64,000 nucleotides of DNA. Origin: Chytridium lagenaria (taxonomy: Eukaryota > Chytridiomycota > Chytridiomycetes > Chytridiales > Chytridiaceae). Positions 22,869 through 35,331 of the stretch are shown piece after piece (position 1 is the first letter of the stretch; every line of letters begins with the position of its first letter). The position numbers and the translations under genes are program-made. The stretch is from contig JAHLKC010000057.1 in the NCBI GenBank assembly GCA_025449115.1, positions 164,061 through 228,060 of the forward strand. Reading direction: 5' to 3'. The notes beneath the pieces were generated by a model. It was not told the DNA's origin and searched no databases. It saw only the letters and a program-made list of their open reading frames with translations.

Positions 22869-25800
22869 TTAGGATAAGACTGCTTCTGTGGAAGATGGGG
22901 ATAGAGAGCCTTCATCTTGTAATTGAATATAGGTAGATGGGAAAACCCCGATAATACCAACGGAGCCGTCTCCATTATCCACCATGCCCATCCTAAAACA
23001 AACAGTTCAGCAACACGCAATGAATTATAAAAAGAGAACTCTTGATTATACATACCACCATAACGGATCCGCATTATCTATCACAAGAATACGGGCACCT
23101 TCCCCAAACTGCAACTCTCCAGGTTCATTTGACGAGAAAGTATAGAGCGCTGTTCCCCATAACGGCATTATATCTGGAAGTCTTGGAGTATCCATCAACC
23201 TCAATCTGTCCATATACATTTCATCTCTAGAAACCACAGCAGGCTTCTCTTCCTCTTTTAGCCCTCCCGCCACGGAAGCCTCCATCATATTCGACGCGTC
23301 GACCTCAACCGGTCTGCTTAAAGTCCTCTCCCCACTGGACGTCGCCCTACTCTCCTCCCCCTGCGTCCCTCGCCAAGAGTATACGTATCGACAAGTGTTT
23401 CATACACGCTCTCATTGGAATCTCTACTCGCAATAGTACTCCCCGCCCCCCTCTCTAACGTCACCTTCTCCTCCTCCCTCAATTCTCTCCTTCTTCGACG
23501 TGTAAAAGCAACATTCACTAATACCGCCACCCCACAAATAAAAAGTAATCCAAGGAGCGCTACAACACCGATGATAACCGGGATGGTAACATTTCGAAAA
23601 GCTCCCTGCCCTGGCGGGTTATACACCGGCTTAAAAAACGGCACCATCCCGAAGAAAAGCCCACTCCCTCCCTCATTTGACGCTAGGATGAATGGAGCCG
23701 ACACCGTGTTGTCGACCACAACAACGGAACTGTACTGTGTGAAGTTGAACCATATGCTTCCAAAAAGCACCACAGTAGGTAGTGCGTCGGAATCATTCAG
23801 GGGACGCTTTGTATCCCACGAATATCGCTTCTAGGGTCAAGCGCCACATCTGAAATGACGTTCCCATCCCATGTTGAAAGATAAGGCACCAAACGCTCTG
23901 ACGAAAACCCTCCAACGTACACATACTTCCCCAAAGCATCCGCAGCAAGATACTGGACTGACCCTTTCACCGGAATAGGATTTAGCTGCCCACTGTCAAC
24001 ATCCCAGGCGACAAGAAAATGCGGTTGGTTGTTCACAATGAAGGTTCCTCCCAGTACAAGGTTATTCTAAAGATAACATTGAGGAAAATTTAACAATCTC
24101 GAAAACTCAAACCTGAAAAGCTTCTACAGCCGTCACATTGAGATACGTCATTCTCCCAAAATCCACCGCCTTCCATGAAGATGACTCGAGGCTCCACAAA
24201 CATACATTCGTGCAAGACAAGCCCAAAGGGCCAGTAAAGTCACCAAACGCGGCAACTTCTTGTCGTTTGGGGAGAAATATGGCTTTTCGAACGCGTGGGG
24301 AACCTGTCGCGGATTCTTGGGATGAAAAACATAAGTATGGGACAAATAGTACCGTGATTACCTAACGGAGCTATAGGGACGGTGAGAGAGTTCGAATCCG
24401 GGTTCCAAAGAGCCATTGATTTCACGAAACTGTTGTTGTTGTTGTTGACCGATACACGATCAAACTGCCCACCAATAAAGTATTGCGAACCAGCCTTTTC
24501 CAAACAAGTAACTGTAAATGATCAGCTTAGCTGAATAACTTAGGATGCTAACCTTCACCGTCAAACGATAGCCCAGGGTACTGCCATCTCCGATTCTTAA
24601 GATCGTAGGCCACCAAGGATTCAGAAGAAGGTGCCGTACCATTAAAAACAAACTTTCCATTAAAGTAAACCAAATTCGGTTTGGCAGAATCGACAAAAGC
24701 CGAGGCGACGCTATTCACATCCAGTCCCGAAAAGTCAATAGCAGGAGGCTCATTCGTGCTTAGAACAGCTGCATTTCGACTGACAATAGGCTCAAAAGTC
24801 GTCATTCTCCCCACACTCATCAGTAAAGACGGACTTGACAAAGATGACGTGTCAAAGAGCATTCTATCAACGCTTCCTGACGTGGATGCAAGGCGAAAAT
24901 ATGTCTCCGAAGTTATGTTCCAACCAACAAGTGATGTCAAGTTGTCAGCGGAAGTGACGTAGATAGTCCGAGACAAAGGGTCGATGGAAAGCTGTGCAGA
25001 TTGATAAAGGTTCGGCCCAAAATCAAGGGGTTTCCAGACACCGGTATCAAAGAAATAACGAGCAAAGTTATTCGTAGGGAAACGCTGCTCTAAAGTTCCT
25101 CGAAACGATCCTGCGATATACAAGACATCTATTTCTACGTTATAAAATGAACAGTAGGAGAGTAACTTACTTTCAAAAAAAACGATACTGGACACAGCCC
25201 CATCCAAACCACCTTCCGATAACGGCCAGAACTTTTCATCAGTGTAAAGAATAATATTGGAAGATCTCTTGTATCTAAAGCTTCCGCCTAAAAAAATACG
25301 CCCGTCTTGCGTGGCTGCCACGCTGGAAACAACAGCACGAGAAGGCAACGAATCTTACTTGTTAGAGCCAATTGCCAAAAATGTACCTTTCAAAGATTCC
25401 CATGAAGGTGCACCGGCAGGGTTGATGTTTAATTTCACAACCCCATTCAACTTTTTCATCGCAGACATATTCACGAACCGAACAGCTGATGCAACGACAC
25501 TTAGAGCTCTTGAACCCCTGGACGCAGGATTTGAAATCTTTAGCATAACGTACACGTCGTCCGTCTGTAAAGCTCCCATCTCCCCGCTGAAAATTATTGT
25601 GGACGATGTCGCGGGATCACTCTCATCAACCTCAATCGTTGAAACCGGCTCCTTCCTCTCATACGTTTTATAAACCTCAAGGGTCACATTCGTCCTTGAT
25701 GAACATCGATCAAATATTCCACAAGGCGGCCAGTCAAAATATATAAGGTACGATCCCTTCAGAGCCGAACTGGGGTAAAACGATATGGACGCAACTGGAA

Positions 25801-27154
25801 GTGCATTTCGGTTGAAGTTAATCACGAGTGACTTATGGTCGTTGTTGGATACGGATTTCCAACTCCCGTTCACTTCTGCGCGGGCTACAGTCTCACGGTC
25901 CGAACATTTCGAGGGATTGAGGCTTGGATCAGCGTACACAACAGTGTCTTAAAAAAATGTTACGCGCTGATCTAAAAATAAATTAACTTACCTTGCTGAA
26001 AGAATTGTAAAGAGTTAAGTCCCGAATTGATGGTAGTATTTAACTCAACGCGCATATTGGATATGTTGGCAGCTAGTCCAACGAAAAGGAAGACTTGGCG
26101 TGAGGCGGGTCCCTCCAAAGGACATGCTTGACACTCATCTCCTGTTGAAGAATCCTTGAATTCAACAGGAATGTTCTCTGGTATTGTAAACATTCTTACA
26201 ACAAGTTCAATATATGATTAGATGGATTATCTCACCGAAATGTTGAATTAGGTGGCCCACTAATTGCCATCCCCGTCAGATTAGTGATTCCGGGAAATTC
26301 AATGATCAGAGAGCTATTGGATGGATCTCCGCCAACAGACCAGCCTGTTTGCAACGGCGTCGGACACAGAAGCTGACTTGCGTCCAAAGCATCTCGACGA
26401 TCCTAAGTTCATTAATTATTTTAAATTGCACAATATTAATACAATAGTTCTCGCCGAAAATGCCACACGGTCGTCGTTTAGAGCACTCTCAAGATTTAAA
26501 GGATACTGAGCCGTCGCGGAAAAGTTTCCCACAAAAAGAAACGTGCTCTTGAAGCCGTTCGTAACAGCCGTGCCCGGTACTTCAGCAATAGAGTTGATCA
26601 TGCCATTTAAACCTCCACCAGGAAAGTAATTGGAAGTGCTCCAAATATCATTGGAAAATCTTGCTGCATGTCCAGATAATGCTGGTGATGACACCCACAC
26701 CGATCTCGTGCCTTGTTCGCAGTAAACTGTGTATGCACCAACACCGGACCATGGTAGCCCTTGATCGAAAGATCTTATTGTGCCAGTAGCGACATCTAAT
26801 TTAAGAACTCCCTTCGTAACTTTGAAATCAGGAACGATGTCCGTAAATCGCCCAACAAGAATTATTTCGTCCAAATCGTTGCTTTGATTCCGAAATGAGC
26901 ATGCGCCTCGCACGACATCTGCCGATGGAAATGACGCAATGGCTTTGCTTGAGGAGAAGAAAGCACCGCTTTGAGTCCAGACCTTGAGATCTCAGCACTA
27001 TTCTACTCCGATTGTCTGACCATGTCTCACTGTTAATGCCGTCCTGCTGATGCGGTAGCGACACGCCCTGAAATAGACCCCAGACCACCAAGCCATTACC
27101 AATGGCATTCCAGTTTATAAGAGTGTTTCTCAGGCCAGTAGGATAGGACGACAT
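22869..27154 (-). CDS. RAX2: RAX2-type cortical polarity marker with C-terminal SH3 domain
   Basis: Large membrane protein that marks cell-division or growth sites in fungi. The ectodomain is a series of Kelch/propeller-like blocks, for example NGLVVWGLFQGVSLPHQQDG, IILVGRFTDIVPD, IYVTSADNLTSLVGWNI, LVYFNGKFVFNGTAP, SLVAYDLKNRRWQYPG, YFIGGQFDRV and YVYVGGFSSERLVPYLSTWD. One transmembrane helix lies at about 23584-23503 (VIIGVVALLGLLFICGVAVL), followed by an Arg-rich stop-transfer stretch. The cytosolic tail then reads ALYTFSSNEPGELQFGEGAR, WWMGMVDNGDGSVGIIGVFP and STYIQL, a full SH3 domain split by one intron. Yeast Rax2 has only a short tail. Frame breaks near 23310 and in the N-terminal exons were noted. 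First ATG after the TATA box is 27154; no clear signal peptide follows it, so the N-terminus is uncertain. Confidence 0.83.
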
Positions 27155-28195
27155 TCCCCTTGCAAGTGGAAAGGATGGATGAAAGCGATGTTGCTTTCTT
27201 GTTTAGTGGCGGTGAATTGTCAGCCAGCTTGTCAAAGGCAGCTTCCCCCGCTCCACCCTGGTTTCTTTTTTGACGGTTTGACTAGGGCTTCCCAAGGCTT
27301 CCTGTACTGTCGCTTTTAACTGTAGCTTTCAATTTCAATACAGTAAGTCTTATGTCCTGCACTTTTATAGTACTTTATATATAGAGTGTAATAAGACCCA
27401 TAAGGACTTTTTTCGGAAGTAAAAGAGCTCACGCAGTTAGCCCCCTATAGAGGCTGCGGATTCTCAGCCAAAGAGTGGCTTTACACCACCGATTGCGAAT
27501 TACTCAATATGATGGCTAAGCCAACCTTTATGACCAATGGAGCAGCAGTGCCTTTACCATTACCGATAAAACTGACCAAGGCTTACCAGAAATAACATCA
27601 ACGACGATATCTCTATTTTCAAACTTGAAATAAGGGTAACAACGAAGGCATCCCCTTTCCTTCATCTACTGCACCCTTACTGGTGTGATCACCCAAAGAT
27701 TCATACATACAATCCGAGGCGGGTTCTGGTACCCTCAATCCGGTGAACAACGCGTAAGTGTTTGCCATAAAAAATCTAGCACCGCAGATGAGGAATTTCG
27801 TTTGAAGTCAATGCAATATTTTCATTCACAATACAAAAGCTGTAGTGCGTACAAGTACCCGAATTTGGTATCATTGTATTTATATCCCAGTGAAAACACC
27901 GACTATGGGAATAGCATACCTACTAGAAGCTTTCCCCAGCTATTTTAGTCATTGCGCCGCTTTTATTTGCCCTACAGAGTCTAAACACGTTGATTATTAC
28001 ACAACACAGTTCTGATTTCAACCTCATAATTTCCCCAATTACAGGAAGTCTCTTCTTATAACCGCTTGTTTGATTAATTGTTGTTTGATTTTACGTTGGA
28101 CCCATCGATATTACCTTTAACTAAAGTGTATTGATTTCAAAAACGTCAACCAAATCTGACAATTCCATTATTTGTCCGATACCCTGGATCACACT
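27155..28195. other. Divergent intergenic region RAX2 / CHL1
   Basis: About 1 kb between divergent genes. Apart from the TATA-like box near 27380 nothing was recognised: no conserved ORF, tRNA or repeat. Presumably it carries both promoters and 5' UTRs. Confidence 0.45.
27374..27386 (-). promoter_or_regulatory. Probable TATA box upstream of RAX2
   Basis: CTATATATAAAGT on the minus strand, about 220 bp upstream of the first ATG of RAX2; no ATG occurs between the box and 27154. Placement is by sequence only. Confidence 0.4.
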
Positions 28196-31100
28196 ATGAG
28201 CCTACCTTCACCTCCGTTGGACTTTGGCTTTCCTTATAATCCGCCATGGACAGTTCAAGAAGACTTTATGCGCAGCCTTTATGCATGTCTCGAGTCTTCC
28301 AAAACCGGTATCTTTGAAAGTCCTACTGGAACAGTAAACTCGACGATCCTCTCAAACAACCTAACTTCTAAAGGGTAAAAGCCTGAGTATAATCTGTGGA
28401 GCGATGAAATGGCTTCGTGATCATCAAAATCGACCAAAAGAGGTCAAGATACAGGAAATCATGGATCAAATGACGTTGGGGAAAGTGACTGTTGAGGATG
28501 ACGATGAACCGGACTGGGTAAAACAGCATGAGGTGACGGCTTTGAAAAGAGAGGCAGAGGGGGAGCTGGAGAGGAGAGAGGCTATGAGGGTTCGAAAGAT
28601 GCAAAGAATTAAGAATATCGAAAATGAATTGAATGGGTTGCATGGACGGCAGGTTAAACCATTCATTCTCTGTTTACAACCTGACCTTTGTTTTTAGGCG
28701 AAAAAAACCAAAACAACTCAGAATGACAATGATGACGAGGAGGAACAGGCTCTATTACCCGACGATTACGATAGCGACGATGAAGGTTTGATGATTTTGA
28801 CGTAACTCGCATTCAAAAGAAATTAGATAAAAAGGATGAACAAGAAGATGAGGATGAAATTGACGAGGACACCAGAATATTTTATTGCAGCCGTACCGTA
28901 ACAGAACATATATCAGTATGTCTATTAATCTCTTCAAGCATTCTCAAATCAAGCAATTTGTTCAAGAGTTTCTTAAGACACCATACTCTGAAAACGCACG
29001 TGTCGTCTCTTTAGGTGCAAGAAAGTCGTTGTGCATTAACGAGAAAGTAAACCGACTGAAATCTCCACAGCTTATCAACGATAGATGTTTGGAGCTTCAA
29101 AAAGGTATCCTACTTTTCTCGCTACCTTCAGCTACTGGTCACTACTTACAATTTACAGACAAGAACCATAAGTGCCCATACTTCCAAAATCAAAGTCCGA
29201 GATGACGTCTTTTTCTGATCGAATCCACGTAATGTCTCATCAACATCATTTATTTTAATAGTCTTTCAACAGAGTTCCGTTAAAGACATTGAAGATCTCG
29301 TCCAATTAGGAAAAACTCGCGCAGTGTGTCCCTACTACGGATCCCGAAACGCTATCCCGTCATCAGAAGTCATCACTGTTCCATACAACATCATTTTACA
29401 AAAATCGTCGCGGGAAAGCTACAAAATTAATTTAAAAAATTCTGTGGTGATATTTGGTTAGTAGCATTAGTAGCACACTTTTTCCTTTTGTTTTTCTGAT
29501 GCATTAATGTTCTTAGATGAGGCGCATAATTTAATTGATGCGATATCTAATGCGTATAATGTTACATTATCGTTTCCTGAGGTTCCTTATACCATCAGTG
29601 TTTGTCTTTTAACGTATCATTAGATAAACGTGCCGCACTATGCTTAGAAGCTTACACAGCCAAATATCAAAAATTCTTCAAAGGGCGAAATCTTATATAC
29701 GTACAGCAATTAAATGGTTTAATTTCTTCCCTAATCGCGAAACTGCATTTACACGGAGGTTCAAGCACCAAATTCATGCAACATTAACTTATGTAGGAAA
29801 GACCAGCGACTTTTTAACGGCCACAGACTTCCTTCATCAACTTGAAATGGATAACATCAATCTCTTTAAACTCTCCAACTACCTAGTGAAATCCAAAATC
29901 GCTTACAAAATCCAAAGCTTTGCGGATAAAGTTGTGGACAAAGGTTCACTCGTAACCTATTTTACTTGCAATACTTATCAGTTGAAGATGGAGTTACTTC
30001 GAAAGGTGTACCTACCTTGAAGGAACTCGAGAAATTTATTCTTCTACTTCTCAATCCCACTTCAAATGGACGCGTCGGCGTGACGCAAGAAGGTACTGTC
30101 ATCGAAATGAAAGGATTAACATCATCCAAGCCGGAACCATTTACGTGAAATACCTCCTCCTGAACCCCTTGGACGTGTTCCAAGAAATTGTTACAGAATC
30201 TCGAAGCGTCATTCTCGCAGGCGGGACGATGGAACCGATTGGTGATTTCATTGATCAAGTAAGTATCCTGTCACTTCAACGCAGGAATTGACTTTTTGAA
30301 CAGCTATTGAGTTTCGTCCCTGAAAAAGACCTACATCGGTTTTCTTGTGGTCACATCGTACCGCCGACTTCTGTGTTGACAATGGCTGTGTCCAGTGGAC
30401 CGTCCGGAGCAGCCCTTGATTTCACGTACGAGTCGCGAGGGAAGAATTCAACGGTGAGGTTTCGCTATTGGACTTGCAGTAGCTGATTTCCACACAGCTA
30501 TCGAATCTGATGGAGACTGTCGCGGGTATTTGTAAGGCGGTTCCGTCTGGAATTGTTTGTTTTGTGGCGTCGTATTCGTTTTTGGAGATTTTTTTAAATC
30601 AGCTTCGACGGGAGGGGAGTGGAGAGACTTTTGCGGGGAAGAAGGTAGGTTTTCATTGTTGTGACAGCAAAACTGAAGTAATGCAGATATTCACAGAGCC
30701 AAAAGTTGCGGCAGATGTGACGGTCGCGTTGAAGGGTTATACTGAGGCCATACAGAACCCGAAGGTAAAAAATAAGCTGTTCAAGCCACATTCAATGTTA
30801 TAAAGACTCTTTTCTAACAAATTTGTTGCAGTACACTGGGGCCATTATATTTTGCGTTGTTGGAGGAAAGCTCAGCGAGGGAATGTAAGTCAATTTTAAT
30901 TAGTTCACAACATTAACTTTCTTTTGTAGAAACTTTTCAGATGATCTCGCGAGGTAAAGTTTCCGTTAATATTGCGTCTGATAGTGACTGTACATTGACG
31001 TGTTAACACCAATTTATCAAAACACCAGAGCTGTCATCATGGTCGGACTTCCCTTCCCCAACAAACACTCTCCAGAATTCGCCCTCCGCGCCAAATTCAT

Positions 31101-31528
31101 GGAAGACAAGGTACACCAACCCCATCATCCTCATTTGTCCTCTCTTACCCCTTCGCAGAAATACTGCACCACCAGCGAACTCCTCGAAAACCTGTGCATG
31201 CGATCACTGAACCAATCCATCGGTAAGAAAAACTCAAAAAAAAATATATATAAAAAAAAAGGGTTGCTTTGGTGGCTAACGCCCAAAAAAAAGGCCGCGC
31301 TATCCGCCACAAGAATGATTACGCGGCGATATATCTGCTTGATAGGCGGTTTCGAGGGACGAGAATAAAGGACAAGTTACCGAGATGGATTAGAGATGCT
31401 GGGGTAAAGGATGCTGGAACGTTTTCAGAGGTGTTGACGGAAACGCAAACGGTATGTCGCGTTTTTTCCTTCACACAGTTTTCTTTACCTAACTTTCATT
31501 GGAGTTTTTTGATCGTCCTAAGGCTTGA
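28196..31528 (+). CDS. CHL1: CHL1/DDX11 iron-sulfur DEAH DNA helicase
   Basis: Superfamily 2 helicase of the XPD/FANCJ/RTEL1/DDX11 group, needed for sister-chromatid cohesion and fork stability. The Q-like start [19 protein letters not shown] is followed by [20 protein letters not shown], spliced across a 40-bp intron. Then come [18 protein letters not shown] and [14 protein letters not shown]. The four cluster cysteines are in LCINE, DRCLEL, HKCPYF and [11 protein letters not shown]. The DEAH box [17 protein letters not shown] is spliced across an intron. The C-terminal motor includes [63 protein letters not shown] and [20 protein letters not shown], the motif VI arginines. The last short exon ends FFDRPKA. 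DDX11/CHL1 fits better than RAD3 or RTEL1 because of the acidic insert after motif I. Confidence 0.92.
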
Positions 31529-32073
31529 CACTTAACAAACAGTCAAATACTCCTGTCACCCTTTTAACCTGAATCACCTCACCCTTGCATGCCTAGCGTT
31601 AGAGTTAAATAAATGCTCCTATATTTGGCTGATGACGTCAACATGAATAAAAGGAATGGTTGAAGCTGCAGTGAATGCTCTTTATAACGATAAACACGCA
31701 ACTCGTCCTGTGGGAAATACAAAATGCCAAACAAGGAAACACAAAGGGCCAACAACCACAACCCATTACAGCACGAAGAGCCAACAAAAACGAAGAAAAT
31801 AAAGCAAAAACTTGAAACTAACAACACAGGTAAAATACTTGTATATCATCCATTCTTTTTCTAACATTGTAGAATATCAAAGGACCAATACAAGATTTCT
31901 CCCCACCCCTCGGTATTCTAGTTTTCATGGGCGTTTATCCAGCATATGTAGAAAGATGAAAAAACGGCGGATGGAATTTGGCAATGTTACGCGACTTGGA
32001 GAATTCATTGTATGAAAAGAAAAGGTGAACATCATAAACGGACGTAACACATGTAAGATAGCCAGGCACCTCA
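31529..32073. other. Convergent intergenic region CHL1 / YDJ1
   Basis: 545 bp between convergent genes. A hydrophobic 82-codon ORF on the minus strand here has no recognisable features and I treat it as chance. No RNA gene seen. Confidence 0.4.
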
Positions 32074-33909
32074 CTACTAAAGAGAAAGAGCAAAGTTAAA
32101 CACAATATTAAGCGATGTTATAAAGGAGAAAGTGACGGAACAATCACATACCTGCTGTGCGCACTTAACGTTAGGGGCACCACCTTCGTCGTCATCATCG
32201 GGTCCGTCCTGGTTGTAGCTGGCGCGCGATTGTTGCATGGGATCAGGGGTGGTCAAAACAACCTCCTCCATATCGGCGGTGACTTGAGGGTTATTTGCTC
32301 TAGGGGGAAGGATGGTCTCGAGCATGCGGAGGGTCTCAGGCCTGGCAAAGTTCGGGGGAGGGAACTCAATGTCGAACTTGATGTAAAGGTTACCCTTGTC
32401 GTAAGGCCTCTTGTAGCTATGAAATGATTAACGACGAGATCCTTTGAGCAAAAAAGTTTGAAAGATAAACTTACGCAGGCATACCCTCGTGGGCAATGCA
32501 CTTGATATCTCCGGGCTTGATCACCTCTCCAGGGATAATTGAAACAAGAAGCACCCTGTCGTCGAGATGCTGAATGGTAAAGTTGCCGCGGCAAGAGCAG
32601 TCAGGAGGTCAATCTTGACTTCCATGTGGAGGTCATCACCCTTTCTGTTGAATCTAGGATGTTCTTTCTCCTCAATAACAATGATGATGTCGCCGGGAAC
32701 CATTCCGGGTGCCTGATCACCTTCTCCGCTAAATGTAATCTTTTGGCCATGGCTCATACCCTTGTCGACAAAGACCTCAAGAATCTACATGAAAACAAGT
32801 CATGTGAGACTACTACCTTTAAACATATATCAATCATTTGTAGAATTATTACCTTTCTCTCGCTAGTGGTCTTCTTCCCGTTACAGGCCTTGCAACGGTC
32901 CTTGGCGTTAATAATCTCACCCTCACCATTACAGTCCGGGCAAGTTTGTTGAACTTGCTGGATCATAGGGCCCATTTGGCGCAAGATAACCTTTACACCA
33001 CGACCCTGGCAGTTGCCACAAGACCTTGTTGCACCCTCCTTTCCACCACGTCCGTCGCACTTTGCGCAAAGCACGTTCTTCTGAAGTGCCAGCTTGGTGA
33101 CCTTGCCCTTGTAAGATCCTCAAGAGAAACCTTAAGCGCATGGGCCATGTCCTTTCCACGCCTGGGTCCCTTGGGACGACCTCCACCTTCGAACATTCCG
33201 CCACCGAAACCACCACCAAAGAGATGCGAGAAGAGGTCACAGGAGACATTCCGGGTCCACCCTCTCCGCTCAAGCCCTCTTCACCGTAACGATCGTAGGT
33301 TTCCCTCTTTTGGGGGTCTGAGAGGATTTCGTAAGCGTGTGAAATCTCCTTGAACTTTTCTCCGCCATCTTGGTTCTATGTCGTTAGGAACAGAGTGAGA
33401 ATAGTCCACACAATGAAGTTGGAACGTGAGCCAAAATTCAATATTGAATAAAAAAAGTAAGGATAACGGTGTAGTCGCATACCTTGTCGGGATGGTATTT
33501 CAAAGCAAGTTTTCTGCAATTGATAAGATGTCAGCACACAGTCAATCCCAATCCAAACGGTAAAAACATCCGAAAGAGCATCCGTTATAAAATACGCCTA
33601 GTTCTAACCTGTAAGATTTCTTAAGATCCGACTGCAAGATAAAGGTCAAGTTAGACAGTGAAAATGCTGAGCTATCAAAAAAGAGGGCCGAACGAGTGGA
33701 CGCAAACGTGCATGCGTGGAAGGATGAGATACATGAAAGCACATGATGAATAAGAGGAGGAGAAGACGAATCTCGAATCAACATGCGGCATTGGTTGTCT
33801 GGGTGCATGAGAAGGATATGGGTATGAGGACTATTGACCCGAACATTCATACCTCTGACGCATCTGGAGCGACCTCAAGGAGGTCGTAAAGCTTGGTTTC
33901 CTTTGGCAT
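32074..33909 (-). CDS. YDJ1: YDJ1/DNAJA-type class I J-domain co-chaperone with CAAX box
   Basis: Cytosolic Hsp40 that delivers substrates to Hsp70 and, through C-terminal farnesylation, can sit on ER membranes. The start [19 protein letters not shown] joins a 23-nt microexon (SDLKKSYR) and a short exon with [10 protein letters not shown], the HPD motif. The G/F region (about 33180-33260) is followed by four zinc repeats [24 protein letters not shown] and CKACNGKK. The substrate domains include [20 protein letters not shown] and [14 protein letters not shown]. The protein ends NVKCAQQ, a CAAX box, and the stop codon lies alone in the final exon after an intron of about 70 bp. One frame break near 33112 (missing T) restores [13 protein letters not shown]. 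Confidence 0.95.
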
Positions 33910-35331
33910 TGAATGAGGAAGTTATAGACGATAGCGGTTAGACGGATGGATTGATCGACAGCTCGATGAAATGCGTGTTGTTGATACAGGGAGGATGTGG
34001 TGAGTGTGGTGCAAGTAGTAAAGCAGACGGATGGATGGATGGATGGAAAACTAATAATTTTTTTTTGTTTAATCCTTGTTCGGTCTTGATGAATGAATTT
34101 ATTAATGAAGAAAGAAGGAAGCCCTTTAGAAATATTTAGAAAATACTTTTTTTTTTGTTTTCCTTTTTCTCCGTGTGTGTTTGGCTGGCTGTGGATGAAT
34201 TGAGATTGAAATGGAACGCTATAGAAATTCACAAGGTAGTACAGGAATACTGGTGCTTACAAAACAACAAACAAATAATGCATTTATGTGTGTAGATACC
34301 TATCCATTCCATCCATCTATCTATCCATATGCATGCAGTACGTGGAGACCATCACCACTACTGCTGTAAGTTCATGTCATGCGTCTACTGCACTTCATCG
34401 TATAAGGAACGTCACGTCATCTTGCTTGTTTCTTACTTCACTCCACTTCAAGTGGACGATGGCCATTTTCAGCTTACGAGTTCAATGCACATTTATCAAA
34501 GGACATGCAGGAAGGCTTATAAGTTCCATAGGAGGCAACTACGGATATACTTCTGTGAGCAAGGTTATCCACGCGTCCTCGCCCTGTCATTTTAGGCTCT
34601 CTTAATTTTTCTCAATTTATGGCCATGCAAGTTGATCTCCAAGACCTGGGCCAGATGGGATAAGCTACGCGTAGGTTTCGATTGCATATCTGAGACGTTC
34701 GCGCTGGCAGGTCAATCTGCTCTATAAAGTTGTCTATCGGTGGCAGATCCTATTCTTTTAAATCGTTATTCGAATACTTTGGACCTGCTTCGGCGGCCTG
34801 TCTTTCGATACTTCTGTATTCTGGAAAGAACTGATAAGACTTTATTTATAGTTTCGGTATTAAGGTTGCATGCTCATGCGATAGCGAGACGGAGAATGGA
34901 GAGTGAGCGATCTAGGCGTGAAAGTATGTAATCGCATCGGCGTTTTCATCGTAGGTGAGAGGTTTTAAGATTCTTCAGAGGCTTGTTTGACGGAGAACGG
35001 ACAAAGTTTCATAGCTGCCGCAATATATTGTGGGATTATTTGAGTAGACTTAGCAGTGCAGTACCTTTGATGAATAAAGTATTTGTCGACTTTTTCACCG
35101 GATGTTTGAATTTGTAAAAATGCTAGCGAATATCGTCTATCTCATAGGTTGGTCTCGGTTTTCAACACAGTAGTTAAATATGCACCAGTAAATAAAATGG
35201 TTTTGTCTAAAAACTATTCTTTCTATGGCCGCGAGAGGCTCGGAAACTGTCATTTGAGACAATTCGGACTTTTGGTTTCTATTATCAAACAGGCTTTGTG
35301 TAACGTCATCAAAGTCAGAGATACGAGAACG
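33910..35331. other. Divergent intergenic region YDJ1 / XDH
   Basis: 1.4 kb, the largest repeat-poor gap in the window. It has GGAT repeats (about 34028-34048), T-runs near 34060 and 34150, and a CCAT-rich patch near 34305-34330. No conserved ORF recognised. It should carry the YDJ1 and XDH promoters. Confidence 0.45.

Noticed and set aside
24385..24405. TTCGAATCC resembling a tRNA T-arm
   Set aside because: Lies in RAX2 coding sequence with no acceptor stem, D-arm or anticodon arm around it.
27685..27948. 87-codon ORF in the RAX2/CHL1 intergenic region
   Set aside because: No domain, signal peptide or splice context; falls in a probable promoter region.
31579..31827. Hydrophobic 82-codon ORF on the minus strand after CHL1
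   Set aside because: No recognisable features or splice context; AT-rich intergenic DNA readily yields hydrophobic reading frames.
32946..33353. 135-codon plus-strand ORF across YDJ1
   Set aside because: Antisense of the zinc-finger and G/F regions of YDJ1; Pro/Pro-Lys content is a mirror of Gly codons.
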